Part shown: positions 51,184 to 61,306 of the stretch, one piece after another
Position numbering within the stretch: position 1 is the first letter of the stretch
Layout of the letters: each line of letters begins with the position of its first letter
Source of the DNA: CAVVWJ01 sp965652025
Lineage (GTDB): Bacteria; Gemmatimonadota; Gemmatimonadetes; Gemmatimonadales; GWC2-71-9
Length of the DNA stretch: 64,000 nucleotides
Assembly: GCA_965652025.1 (NCBI GenBank)
Contig: CBFGTM010000004.1
Coordinates: 33,906 to 97,905 of the forward strand
Direction of reading: 5' to 3'
The notes under the pieces: generated by a model
Database searches by the model: none
Told to the model about the DNA's origin: nothing
The model's input: only the letters and a program-made list of their open reading frames with translations
Made by a program: the position numbers and the translations under genes

Positions 51184-52342
51184 TTCTCTCGCCAAACCGT
51201 GCCAGCCTGAAGAACTCGATGTCGTGCCGAGTCTCGCCCTTCTGGGCCAGGTCGGCCATGATCTCACCGATGACGCTACAGAACTTGTAGCCATGCCCGG
51301 AGAATCCGGCAGCCAGGGCAACCTCCGGATGTTCCGGATGAAAGTCGAGGATGAAGTGTCGGTCAGGGGTGTTGGTGAAGAGACAGGTCTTGAGCATCAA
51401 AGCCGGACCCGCCCCTTCCGGGAAATAGCGCCTCGCAAACGAGCGGAGTAACTCCTCGTCCTCCGGATCCGGCTCCCGCCTCGGCTCGTCGGGATCCACT
51501 ACCTCGCCCCGGTGGTGATACTTCCCGAACTTGAAGCCCGGCACCAGGAAGCTGGGAAACCCATAGAACCGGCCTTCGTCCACCTCCAGATTGAAGACCG
51601 GAAAGACCGCCGGGAGGAACCAGTCGGGCCGACTAGGCTGGAGCCAAGCCAGCACCTGCCGCTCCGCAACGGCTAACTCCTGAACCTCGGGAATCAGCTT
51701 TCCGGCCCAGGAGCCGGCGCAGATCACCAGCCGGCCGGCTTCATAGCTCGCTCTCGTGGTGCGCACCCAAACCCTTCCCTGAGAGACGCCCCAATCGAGC
51801 ACCTGTTCCCGGCAGCGCAGCTCGGCACCGCGGGACTGAGAGCCCGCCGCGTGGGCCAGATTGCACCGCTCCGGCAGCAGGAACCCTCCCTGAGGCTGAT
51901 ACAGGCACTGGCTCTCTTTGGGCAGCTGATAGCCCGGAAAGCGCCGGTGGAGCTGGGCGCCATCCAGTACCTGGTGCTCGAGCCCGTGGAGCTCGCAGGA
52001 CCGCAGCGCGCCGCTGAAGATCGGACCGCTGGCCGGGCCGGCATCGACACTTCCGGTGATGTAGAGCAGCTGCTCACCCGCCTCTCGCTCCAAGTCGCGC
52101 CAGAGCTGGTAGGAGCGATGCAGCAGAGCCACGTAGCTCGGGTGTTCCCAGTAGGCCAGCCGGATGATGCGGGTGAGTCCGTGGGAGGAACCGTGCTCGT
52201 GCAGCAGGTCGTAGCGTTCGAGCCCGAGCACCCGTAGGCCTCGGCTGGCGAGATGGAACAGCGTGGCGCTACCCATCCCGCCTACTCCGATGACTATGAC
52301 ATCGTAGCCGGGAACCGGGGTTGGGGGCTGCCTGTTACCCAT
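51170..52342 (-). CDS. solA: SolA-type FAD-dependent amine oxidase (N-methyl-L-tryptophan / monomeric sarcosine oxidase family)
   Basis: 390 aa. N-terminal dinucleotide-binding loop DVIVIGVGGMGSATLFHLASRG with Arg/His-rich GSSHGLTRIIRLAYWEHPSYV, the DAO family marker seen in SolA. The covalent-FAD Cys is in FSGHGYKFCSVIGE near residue 360. Other matches: SVDAGPASG, GAFLLPERCNLAHA-like segment FLLPERCNLAH, and KTCLFTNTPDRHFILDFHPE. The enzyme oxidises secondary amines such as sarcosine or N-methyl-tryptophan with O2, releasing hydrogen peroxide and formaldehyde. Its gene ends inside a heptad repeat. Confidence 0.88.
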   Translation of the reverse strand: MGNRQPPTPVPGYDVIVIGVGGMGSATLFHLASRGLRVLGLERYDLLHEHGSSHGLTRIIRLAYWEHPSYVALLHRSYQLWRDLEREAGEQLLYITGSVDAGPASGPIFSGALRSCELHGLEHQVLDGAQLHRRFPGYQLPKESQCLYQPQGGFLLPERCNLAHAAGSQSRGAELRCREQVLDWGVSQGRVWVRTTRASYEAGRLVICAGSWAGKLIPEVQELAVAERQVLAWLQPSRPDWFLPAVFPVFNLEVDEGRFYGFPSFLVPGFKFGKYHHRGEVVDPDEPRREPDPEDEELLRSFARRYFPEGAGPALMLKTCLFTNTPDRHFILDFHPEHPEVALAAGFSGHGYKFCSVIGEIMADLAQKGETRHDIEFFRLARFGERKSRV

Positions 52343-52411
52343 CGAGCCTAGCGCCTCCAGGCCTGGGCGCAGCCTCGCAATGCTTTGATAGCCAACGACT
52401 TAGAAGGAGTG

Positions 52412-52807
52412 ATGATGCGTTACCTGAACTACTCTCTTGTTACCTTCGGCGCGCTCCTGTCGGCGGCGTGCGGCAGCCAAGGCCCCGTCAGTTTGGTCGA
52501 GCCGCCCGCGGCCCAGTTTTCGATAGCGGAGTGTCAGACCAATCTTGGCGGACTTCAGCAGTCCACCGCAGCGTTGACCAGCACCTCTCTCAAGGATCGC
52601 ACCGGCCTCGTTGGCAAGCTCGATGCTGCAGCCAAGGCACTGGGTGCAGGCAAGAACGCCGATGCTGCCCAAAAGCTGGCCGATTACGTGAACAAGGTGA
52701 CCACCCTTCAAGCGCAGGGCAAGATCAGTCCAGGGGAAGCCGCTCCGCTGCTGACCGGTGCCGAGTCGGCAATCGCCTGCATCAACAGTATCTCGGTGCC
52801 TGCCTAG
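52412..52807 (+). CDS. Small lipoprotein, function unknown
   Basis: 131 aa from ATG 52412 with AAGGAG 5 nt upstream (52404-52409). Lipobox LLSAAC (about residue 20). The mature part is helical, Ala/Gln/Lys-rich (LVGKLDAAAKALGAGKNADAAQKLADYVNKVTTL) with a FIMAH-like helix-hairpin feel, and contains two Cys. A hairpin terminator follows. No recognised family. Confidence 0.65.
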   Translation: MMRYLNYSLVTFGALLSAACGSQGPVSLVEPPAAQFSIAECQTNLGGLQQSTAALTSTSLKDRTGLVGKLDAAAKALGAGKNADAAQKLADYVNKVTTLQAQGKISPGEAAPLLTGAESAIACINSISVPA

Positions 52808-52834
52808 CAGGTCTAATTCATCACAAGCAAATCA

Positions 52835-52865
52835 AGAACCGCCATCCGGTCTGGGTGGCGGTTCT
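52835..52865 (+). terminator. Terminator-like hairpin after the small lipoprotein gene
   Basis: Stem AGAACCGCCATCC (52835-52847) / GGGTGGCGGTTCT (52853-52865) with one G.U-type pair and a short loop; the T tract is weak (TAGTATCTGG). Confidence 0.6.
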
Positions 52866-52888
52866 AGTATCTGGTCAGGCTGCGAAGT

Positions 52889-53608
52889 TCAGGGCCCGGT
52901 ACGATCCACCAACTCACTTCTGTCCGATGGGGTAGCAACCGGGTGCTCGAGAGTCAGCCCCACGCCGGAGCAATAAAACTTGTGCTCCACTGCTCCCGTC
53001 TCCAGCGGGTTGCGATCCTCGGTCTTGAGACATCCGGTAAAGCTGCCGAACGGCACCACAACGGTCTCTGCTACGGATACAACCTTAGCGATGTCTTCTG
53101 CCTCGCCGGCGGCAAACTCCTGGCGATATTCCTCACCCACGTGGGCTGCCGGGTCGGCCCACATGATGATACCCGCCTGCGCTCCGTCGACCCCCGCCTC
53201 CCATGATCCTTCGGTGCTCACCACTTGCCCGTTCTCGAGCTCCCGCGAATCCTCGCCCAGATACCAGACGTTGCCATTGGCGTCCTGGGCATACCAGTCG
53301 AAGGTGTCTTCGATCAGCTCGGCGTCGGCAAAGACCTGATCGTGGACGATGGTAGCCTGTATTCCAAGGATCGTCTTGGTGGTGGTCAACACCTCGACTG
53401 TGTTGGTCTCCGAGCCGTCAGACGAGGCGTAGTGATGAGTCGTCCCAGGCATCAGGGGAAAGAACTGGTTGCTCACCTGGGGAACGAATGCGCTCGGCTC
53501 GGGAAGTGCAGCGGGATCTGGTCCGGTGGGGCCGTCGCTGCCACACGCGGTCATGAGCACCAGCGCGACAGCAACGGAGAACCTACTCAATGACTCCTTC
53601 CTCGGCAT
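52889..53608 (-). CDS. Secreted lipoprotein, function unknown
   Basis: 239 aa. Lipobox LMTAC (about residue 22), then SDGPTGPDPAALPEPSAF. The domain contains FFPLMPGTTHHYASSDGSETNTVEVL, a pattern I recall in secreted proteins that sense or bind small molecules, and repeated GNVWYLGEDSRELENGQVV and GSFTGCLKTEDRNPLETGAVEHKFYCSGVGL, in which two Cys may pair. I cannot name the family with confidence. It is transcribed behind the sigma/anti-sigma pair, after a 76-bp gap. Confidence 0.65.
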   Translation of the reverse strand: MPRKESLSRFSVAVALVLMTACGSDGPTGPDPAALPEPSAFVPQVSNQFFPLMPGTTHHYASSDGSETNTVEVLTTTKTILGIQATIVHDQVFADAELIEDTFDWYAQDANGNVWYLGEDSRELENGQVVSTEGSWEAGVDGAQAGIIMWADPAAHVGEEYRQEFAAGEAEDIAKVVSVAETVVVPFGSFTGCLKTEDRNPLETGAVEHKFYCSGVGLTLEHPVATPSDRSELVDRTGP

Positions 53609-53684
53609 AACCCGGTCCTTGGTGAGGGGTGCCCGTCACCTCTGGAGCAAGTGAGCCGCGATGGTTATGACAGGGTACCCGAAC

Positions 53685-54431
53685 TCAGGGCGAGCGAGGA
53701 GCGATCGGCAGGAGATATCGCCCGGCCCTGTCGGGCTCAACGTCGGTGGTCACCTTAGAGCTGCGCTTAGTCAGGATCGAGCGCTCTCCCACCTTGAGCT
53801 CCAGAACCGGGGCTGCTCGAGGAACCCGTATCTCGAAGCGGGCGGGGGCTCCACTTTGCTTGACAATGAGTCGGTTGGATTCCGACGCGAAGCTGGTCTT
53901 TCCCCCCGACACTCTGATCGTCACCTCGCTATCATCGCTCAGCGATACGACGGCGGTGTCCCCCGGCTCCGGTGAAGCAAACTCGATGGTGAGTCGATCT
54001 CCCGGCGCCACGGCGATGCCGGCCTGCGATACCAGGGTGTCAGGCAGTGACGGAATCTCCCTTGGACTCGAAGCCGGTACCGGCCCGTGCACCAGCCGCC
54101 TGATCAGGCCTGGCAAGGGAGACCCGGGCGCCGCATACGCCGCCCCTGCTGCAGCCAGCGCCAGGATGATGCCTGCGGCCAGACGCTGCCAGCCTCTCCA
54201 ACTCCGACCGGCTCGGGCCACTACGCTGCGGGCAGTTATCGGCGGTAGGACATGATCCAGCAGGCCCAGACGCTCCCGGATCCAGGCGTCTTCGTGCCGC
54301 GCCTGATCCAGCCGGGCCTGGCACTCGGAGCAGGTTCTCAGATGCTGCTCCACATCCGAGGCCTGTCGGACGTCGGCGTCCAGCGCCAGCTCCACCTGCT
54401 CCCGGTCAAGATGCATGCGAGCCCTCGCCAT
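53685..54431 (-). CDS. Anti-sigma factor with ZAS-type zinc motif
   Basis: 248 aa. The N-terminal zinc-binding anti-sigma motif is HLRTCSECQARLDQ (His-x3-Cys-x2-Cys; an upstream His completes the site). One membrane helix lies at about residues 83-103 (RLAAGIILALAAAGAAYAA), and the periplasmic tail is beta-rich (DRLTIEFASPEPGDTAVVSLSD, RFEIRVPRAAPVLELKVGE). It holds the ECF sigma factor at the membrane until a signal releases it. It overlaps the sigma gene by 26 bp, the usual arrangement of a cognate pair. Confidence 0.88.
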   Translation of the reverse strand: MARARMHLDREQVELALDADVRQASDVEQHLRTCSECQARLDQARHEDAWIRERLGLLDHVLPPITARSVVARAGRSWRGWQRLAAGIILALAAAGAAYAAPGSPLPGLIRRLVHGPVPASSPREIPSLPDTLVSQAGIAVAPGDRLTIEFASPEPGDTAVVSLSDDSEVTIRVSGGKTSFASESNRLIVKQSGAPARFEIRVPRAAPVLELKVGERSILTKRSSKVTTDVEPDRAGRYLLPIAPRSP

Positions 54432-54909
54432 AGGCTTCCCTGAAGGCGCGTTTGGCCCGGGCCAGCAGCGTTCCGACGCTGGCCTCGTGCAGTTGCATCG
54501 CCACTGCCAGGTCGCGATAGCTGTACCCCTCGGCTCGCAGCAACAGGAGCTCTCGTTCCCGTTCAGGCAGAGCGCCGAGAGCAGCTCGCACCCGGACGCT
54601 GTCGCTCTCGTCCCGGTCGGGAAGTCCGGGCGGATCGGCCACAGTCATCTCTGCTCGGGCGCCCGAGAGCAGCCGGGCTCGCCGCACCTGACTGGTCCTG
54701 ACATTGCGAAACAGGTTCATCGCCACAGTGACCAGCCAGGGCACTGGGCGCTCCGGCATCGATCCTCTCCGGTACAAGCGGATGAACGCCTCCTGCGCCA
54801 GGTCGGCCGCAAGATCCGGCTCGCCCGACAGTCGATCCAGGTAGCGGAAGACTCGAGCGAACTCGTTGTCGAACAGCTGCTCGAACGCATGGTCGAATCC
54901 CGCTGGCAT
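54406..54909 (-). CDS. ECF-type RNA polymerase sigma factor
   Basis: 167 aa. Region 2: DNEFARVFRYLDRLSGEPDLAADLAQEAFIRLYRRG, with the typical ARVFRYL...DLAQEAF pattern. Region 4: LGALPERERELLLLRAEGYSYRDLAVAMQLHEASVGTLLARAKRAFREAY, ending in the recognition HTH. It directs polymerase to its own regulon after release from the overlapping anti-sigma factor. A TonB-receptor gene lies upstream on the same strand (71 bp gap), so the cluster may form a cell-surface or envelope signalling unit, though a FecR-type signalling domain is not evident. Confidence 0.93.
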   Translation of the reverse strand: MPAGFDHAFEQLFDNEFARVFRYLDRLSGEPDLAADLAQEAFIRLYRRGSMPERPVPWLVTVAMNLFRNVRTSQVRRARLLSGARAEMTVADPPGLPDRDESDSVRVRAALGALPERERELLLLRAEGYSYRDLAVAMQLHEASVGTLLARAKRAFREAYGEGSHAS

Positions 54910-54979
54910 GCGGTTATCGGAGATGGTGTGGGTCGACCTTCGCCCTAAGGGAGCCTGCCAGGAGCTCGAATTATGACAA

Positions 54980-57217
54980 TCAGAACCGCCAATCGAGGCC
55001 GACCACGAGGGGGGCGCGAGGACGCATCTCGATGGCAGTACGCCGGCCGGTACTCGGGTCGGTTACCACGGTGAGCACGTTGCTGCGGCCCAGCAGGTTG
55101 GTGAGGGTCCCGTAGGCAGCCAGCATCACGTCCCTGCCGACCAGTCGCAGGTGCCAGTGCCTCCTGACCCCCAGATCGAGCCGAGCGTACGCCGGAAGCC
55201 TGGTTGCACCCAATTCGTCACCTGTCTGAGGGCTCCCGCCGAACTCACAGCCCTGATCCAGCAGGTTGCAGGCCTCCCACTCGAACGCGCCGGTCACGCC
55301 GGTGGATCGGCGGCCAAACGAGCCGGTAAACCCGAGCCGGATCGAAGAGGTGGCGGACGGGAACACGATGGCGCCGAGCTCGAGGACCTGGCTGCTGCCA
55401 TAGGCCGGTCGGTAGCTCGAATCACTGTACTCCAGCTGCACCCGCTGCCAGCCGTAACTGGCAAGCAACCCGTATCGGGCGCCACTCAGAGCCGCATTGA
55501 CCGAGACCCCGGGGACAGTTCCCGATCCGGTCAGGAAACCGCGGGTGGCAAACGGCTCGGTGGTGCTGGGCGCCACCAGCAGCAGGCCGCTGTAGTTGCT
55601 GAAGTAACCCTGCAGCCCGAGTCGGAGGTTGGGAGTAGGACGGTAATCGGCAGCGAGAACTCCCCGGTCGTTCCGGGCCACCGGAACTCCATTCGCTCCC
55701 GATCCGGCAAACAGCTCGGCGGGAAAGATGTTTCCCACTACCGATTCACTATTACGAAGTGACTGGGCGAACTGGTGGGATCGCATATAGCTGGCGGAGA
55801 GGACGACCGGCTGCCAGGCGCGCCAGCGCAGTCCGCCCTGCAGATTCAGGTGAAGCCCGCCCGCTGCCGAGATGCCTGCCAGTCCAGCTGACCCGGTCAG
55901 CCGCTGCCCCAGCTGCCGCCGGTGTTGCAGGAAGGCGTTTGCCAGAGGGACCCGCGCGTTCAGCTCCAGCACCGGAGTGGTATTCACCGTCCCGGAACGG
56001 TAGGCCGTGTGGCTCCGCTCCAATCGGAACCCCACTGTGGTGGACGACCTCGAACCGTCTCTCTCCAGGACGGCGAGCAGGCCCTCGTCCTGACGTTCGG
56101 CGACCAGATCGAGCGGACCTGCAGCCAGCCAGGTGGCTTCGGCTTCGGATGAAGCGCTCCATCCCTGGATCCTGATCGCGGCTGAGCCCAGGTCTCTGCC
56201 CCATTGAGCTCCGATCGAGCGGCTGCCCCACTCGAAGCCGTTCCTCGGCCCGGTCGTCTCCGCCTGCGCCGACGAGCCCACCGAATTCCCCAGCTCGAAG
56301 ACCAGGAGGCGGAGACTGCCTCTAAGCAGCGGGGTCTCCAGTTTGGCCAGAAGATCCTGGGTTTCCCCTCGCAAATACGACGGATCGTGCCGGGGCGCGA
56401 CCCATCCGGGGTAGCCGGCCCGGAGACTCAGCAAAAAGCCGGCTCCCCCGGTCCCCAGCGGCCCGTCCACCATGATCCGGGCCTGGCTGGTGCTCATCGT
56501 CCCCTGGGCGCTGATCTCGGACTCCGGGGCCCGGGTGACGGCCGAGATCGTCCCCGAGAGTGCCTCGGGGTAGACCGGCGACGGCGTGGTCGACGACACC
56601 TGGAGTCGCTCCAGGGCGTCTGGATTCCAGGCACTGAAGATGCCCGCCGTGTGATAGGGACTGAACACCGGGATCCCGTCCAGCAGATAGCCGGTCTGAT
56701 CCGATGCGGCTCCTCTCACATGGAGTCCGCTGGGCGACTCCGGATTACTGGTAATCTCGCCCCCCTCCAGCGCCAACAGACCATCGGGCTCCGCGAGAAG
56801 GGGGTCGTTGCGCACGGCGGCGAGGGAGACGCCGCGGTCCGGGAAGGCGGTGGTGTCGCCCTCCTCCAACCCCCGGAGTGCGGGAGCCGCGCGAACCACC
56901 AGGCCGGGGAGGTGCATGGGCGCCGGCTGGAGGGAAATGTCGATCTCGAGTGGTCCCTGATCCGGCACGAAGGCGTGCAGCGTGCGGGGTGCATAACCGA
57001 TCCGGCGGACGGTCAGATGTTGGGGGCCGGGGGGAAGGTCGGGAAACCGATAGCGTCCGAGCGAGTCGGTGGTGACCGAGCGGTTGAGATCGGGCAACGC
57101 CACCACCGCATCGGCCAGACGGGCGCCACTCTCCCCGTCCCACACCACCCCAGTGATCGACGGCTGGGGGGTGGGGCCCTGAACCAGAAGCAGGAGGCTG
57201 GCGGCAAGACCGAGCAT
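54980..57217 (-). CDS. TonB-dependent receptor with carboxypeptidase-regulatory-like N-domain
   Basis: 745 aa. Signal MLGLAASLLLLVQGPTPQP, then a CarboxypepD_reg-like domain (ITGVVWDGESGARLADAVVALPDL, SVTTDSLGRYRFPDLPPGPQHLTVRRIGYAPR), then the plug (GLHVRGAASDQTGYLLDGIPVFSP, WNPDALERLQVSSTTPSPVYPEALSG), then a large beta barrel ending in APLVVGLDWRF with the terminal Phe. This is a SusC-like import receptor that uses TonB energy for a bulky ligand such as glycan or metal complex. The substrate is not readable. An ECF sigma gene follows on the same strand. Confidence 0.9.
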   Translation of the reverse strand: MLGLAASLLLLVQGPTPQPSITGVVWDGESGARLADAVVALPDLNRSVTTDSLGRYRFPDLPPGPQHLTVRRIGYAPRTLHAFVPDQGPLEIDISLQPAPMHLPGLVVRAAPALRGLEEGDTTAFPDRGVSLAAVRNDPLLAEPDGLLALEGGEITSNPESPSGLHVRGAASDQTGYLLDGIPVFSPYHTAGIFSAWNPDALERLQVSSTTPSPVYPEALSGTISAVTRAPESEISAQGTMSTSQARIMVDGPLGTGGAGFLLSLRAGYPGWVAPRHDPSYLRGETQDLLAKLETPLLRGSLRLLVFELGNSVGSSAQAETTGPRNGFEWGSRSIGAQWGRDLGSAAIRIQGWSASSEAEATWLAAGPLDLVAERQDEGLLAVLERDGSRSSTTVGFRLERSHTAYRSGTVNTTPVLELNARVPLANAFLQHRRQLGQRLTGSAGLAGISAAGGLHLNLQGGLRWRAWQPVVLSASYMRSHQFAQSLRNSESVVGNIFPAELFAGSGANGVPVARNDRGVLAADYRPTPNLRLGLQGYFSNYSGLLLVAPSTTEPFATRGFLTGSGTVPGVSVNAALSGARYGLLASYGWQRVQLEYSDSSYRPAYGSSQVLELGAIVFPSATSSIRLGFTGSFGRRSTGVTGAFEWEACNLLDQGCEFGGSPQTGDELGATRLPAYARLDLGVRRHWHLRLVGRDVMLAAYGTLTNLLGRSNVLTVVTDPSTGRRTAIEMRPRAPLVVGLDWRF

Positions 57218-57367
57218 ACCCGGGAGGGTTGGCGCTACTTAAGGATGGCGTTTGAGACCAAAGGGAGCAATCAGGGGCCCAGCCCCCCTGGCGCTCCGGG
57301 GCATCAGGGCACATCATCTTGATACACCCGCCACAACTCGGATTTTCCCAGGAATTCAGGAGCCGCC

Positions 57368-57649
57368 ATGGGCATCTCAGAGGAGCGCCGGCACCCGGCC
57401 AATACCCAGGAATTCCTGGCTTTATGGAGCGCGGCCAAGGAGGAGCACTTCGTCCAGGAGTTGACCCCCCTGCTGCCACTCCTGCTCGGCAACTCCGAGA
57501 ACCTGGGCGGGGTGCATGTGCAGGCGGCCGCGCGTCATCTGGTCCGAGCGATGCACCTCGCCTCCACACCTGAGGGCGGGCTTCATGCTGCTCTCGATTA
57601 CCTGACCCAGGTGACCGCCTATACTCGGGAGCCCTCCGCCAGCGGCTGA
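57368..57649 (+). CDS. Small hypothetical protein
   Basis: 93 aa from ATG 57368 with AGGAG at 57358-57362. A soluble helical protein (TQEFLALWSAAKEEHFVQELTPLLPLLLGNSENLGGVHVQAAARHLVRAMHLA). No known family or motif. It lies alone between the divergent TonB receptor and convergent thiC. Kept because of the ribosome site and plausible codon use. Confidence 0.45.
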   Translation: MGISEERRHPANTQEFLALWSAAKEEHFVQELTPLLPLLLGNSENLGGVHVQAAARHLVRAMHLASTPEGGLHAALDYLTQVTAYTREPSASG

Positions 57650-57667
57650 GTCGATGCAGTGGCTCGG

Positions 57668-59404
<1,737 letters not shown>

Positions 59405-59410
59405 AAGAAA

Positions 59411-59540
59411 GCTCCCGAAAATGAACGGGAGCGCAGGAGCGATGAGCCGCTCGAGCCGCGCTCCCTTCGCCGGTATCAGCCGGATCAGGTTCCAAGGGTG
59501 ACATCTCAATCGAGCTGGCTCGAATGATGTCATCCCGAGT
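59411..59540 (-). promoter_or_regulatory. TPP (THI-box) riboswitch controlling thiC translation
   Basis: Reading the minus strand, CTCGGGATGAC begins the aptamer at about 59540, TTGAGATGTCACCC follows, and the THI core ACCTGATCCGGCTGATACC with GGCGAAGGGAG ends it at about 59460. The expression platform has mutually exclusive helices: GGGAGCGC (59458-59465, aptamer 3' strand) can pair with GCGCTCCC (59427-59434), or the latter's GCTCCCG can pair with CGGGAGC (59411-59417), which contains the thiC Shine-Dalgarno. When TPP holds the aptamer, the SD hairpin forms and translation is blocked. Core identity is secure; the switch mechanism is inferred from complementarity. Confidence 0.9.
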
Positions 59541-59672
59541 GAAGCGAGGGATCTCTCAGCCGAGCGCGCCCGATGCCCCTGGCGGCAAATGAACCTTACG
59601 TGAAGTCGTTGCCTGCGTCAAATCAAGGGGAGACATCTCCCCGCAGCAGATCCCTCACTTCGTTCAGGATGA
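59529..59672. repeat. Two facing copies of the GAGCGAAGCGAAGGATCT-type repeat
   Basis: Copy 1 at 59529-59558 (GTCATCCCGAGTGAAGCGAG, then GGATCTCTCA) and the inverted copy 2 at 59648-59672 (AGATCCCTCACTTCGTTCAG, then GATGA) flank about 90 bp with no gene. Copy 1 supplies the 5' strand CTCGGGATGAC of the TPP riboswitch. Copy 2 overlaps the final codons of the M24 peptidase gene, so its SSS C-terminus is repeat-derived. Confidence 0.8.
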
Positions 59673-61112
59673 GGAGACCAGCTTCAGCTTCTCGATCTCC
59701 GCAATCTCACGCGGCGCCCGCGACAGCCACTCCACCCCGTTCGACGTAACCAGGTAGTCGTCCTCGATCCGAACGCCGATGTTGTTGTAGCGCTCGACCG
59801 TCTTTCGTACCTTGTCGATGAACGCCCGATTCTTGGGCGTGTCCGGCAGCATGTCGAGCAGCTTGGTGCTGATGTACACCCCGGGCTCGATGGTGAAGAC
59901 CTGGCCCACGTCGAAGCTGGCTCCACCGCCGTACCGGGGAGGATCGTGCACCTCGAGCCCGATGCCATGACCCAGCCCGTGGGCCATATAGAGGAAGGCC
60001 TGCTTGCAGGCCGCGGTATTGGTCTGGCACATGGAAGCCCAGGGGGGGTCGAAGGTGGCGTCCTCCGATTCGATCAGGCCCAGCCGGGCCAGCCCTCGGG
60101 CCTCCACCGCCCGCGCCGTATCGCTCCAGGCCCTGGCCGAAGCTCCCGGGCGAGCCACCTTCTCCGCCGCCGCTTGAGCATCGCGCACCAACTGGTACAC
60201 CACCCGCTGCTCGGGAGTGAACTTGCCGCTCACCGGAATGGTGCGGGTAACGTCGGCAGCGTAGCCCTTGTATGAGGCGCCGACGTCCATCACGATCACA
60301 TCGCCGGCCTCCATCTTCCGGTCGTTCCGCTCATAGTGGTACTGAGTGGAGTTGGGGCCCGAACCGATGATCGAGCCGAAGGACGTGCCATCGGCGCCGG
60401 CGCGCCGGAAGCCGCCCTCGACCGCAGCCTGCAGCTCGTACTCGTACATCCCCGGCTTGGCCGAGCGCATGGCCCGGGTCAGACTGGCAGTGGTGATGTC
60501 GATCGCCCGGCGGAGCAGCTTCAGCTCGGCTGGTGACTTGCGGGCCCGAAGACTGTCCACCATTGGGTGCGCGTCGCCGACCTGGAGCTCCATGGCCCGG
60601 TAGCGTTCGGCCAGATCGCCCATGAAGCGAGACCCGCGGGTGAGCGAGTCCGAATCCGCAGCGTCGGCGGAGGCGTAGTCCCGCAGGTGATACACCGGTA
60701 GCCGGAGTCGCACCAGCGAGTCCACCACCTGCTGGAGCGCCGGGAGCGACCGCACGCTCAATCCGGTCTCCCGCGCCACGACCGCAGAATCGGGCGGGAA
60801 CCCGTCGTACAGCGCCCGGCGAGGGTCCCGGGTCGCGGTGAAGAGGATTCCTCTGGCTGCTCCGCCTCGCTTGATCAGCACGAAGGCCGCGTTGGGCTCC
60901 AGAAATCCGGTCAGGTAGCGGAAAGAAGGGAGCTGAGCGCCCTGGTGGATCTCGGTCGGGTCCGGGGCGCCAAACGCGATGACAATCCCACTGTCGATCC
61001 GAGCCGCGAGCGAATCTCGCCGGGCCGCGTATTCCGCGCGGGAGATGTCCTGGGCTGGAAGCGCCGTGACCCAGCAGAGCAGGGCGCTGGTTATACATAC
61101 CGGCTTGAGCAT
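59664..61112 (-). CDS. Secreted M24 family aminopeptidase P-like metallopeptidase
   Basis: 482 aa from ATG 61112; GTG/ATG at 61145 would add 11 residues. Signal peptide MLKPVCITSALLCWVTALPAQ. Creatinase N-domain (IVIAFGAPDPTEIHQGAQLPSFRYLTGF) then the pita-bread catalytic domain. The five metal ligands are visible: Asp in VMDVGASYKGYAADVTRTIP (two), His in AHGLGHGIGLEVHD, Glu in TIEPGVYI and Glu in RIEDDYLV. It removes the residue before proline from peptides, here probably in the periplasm. The 3' end overlaps a dispersed repeat. Divergent from the TonB-receptor gene at 61307. Confidence 0.93.
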   Translation of the reverse strand: MLKPVCITSALLCWVTALPAQDISRAEYAARRDSLAARIDSGIVIAFGAPDPTEIHQGAQLPSFRYLTGFLEPNAAFVLIKRGGAARGILFTATRDPRRALYDGFPPDSAVVARETGLSVRSLPALQQVVDSLVRLRLPVYHLRDYASADAADSDSLTRGSRFMGDLAERYRAMELQVGDAHPMVDSLRARKSPAELKLLRRAIDITTASLTRAMRSAKPGMYEYELQAAVEGGFRRAGADGTSFGSIIGSGPNSTQYHYERNDRKMEAGDVIVMDVGASYKGYAADVTRTIPVSGKFTPEQRVVYQLVRDAQAAAEKVARPGASARAWSDTARAVEARGLARLGLIESEDATFDPPWASMCQTNTAACKQAFLYMAHGLGHGIGLEVHDPPRYGGGASFDVGQVFTIEPGVYISTKLLDMLPDTPKNRAFIDKVRKTVERYNNIGVRIEDDYLVTSNGVEWLSRAPREIAEIEKLKLVSSS

Positions 61113-61306
61113 GGAATCCGATCGAAAGAGGTTCGCGGCCTGCAAGAGTATCGTCAGAACTGCATCTCTGGGGCGGAGATGCTGCGCCCGGCCATCCGTG
61201 AAGTTATACTGGTTGTGCTTCTCTGTTGTACTCGGATCCCAGACCTATTGTCGGCGAGAGCATCTCGCCGGATTGCGCCCCATCACTCGGAGATGAGGAC
61301 GTCCGT

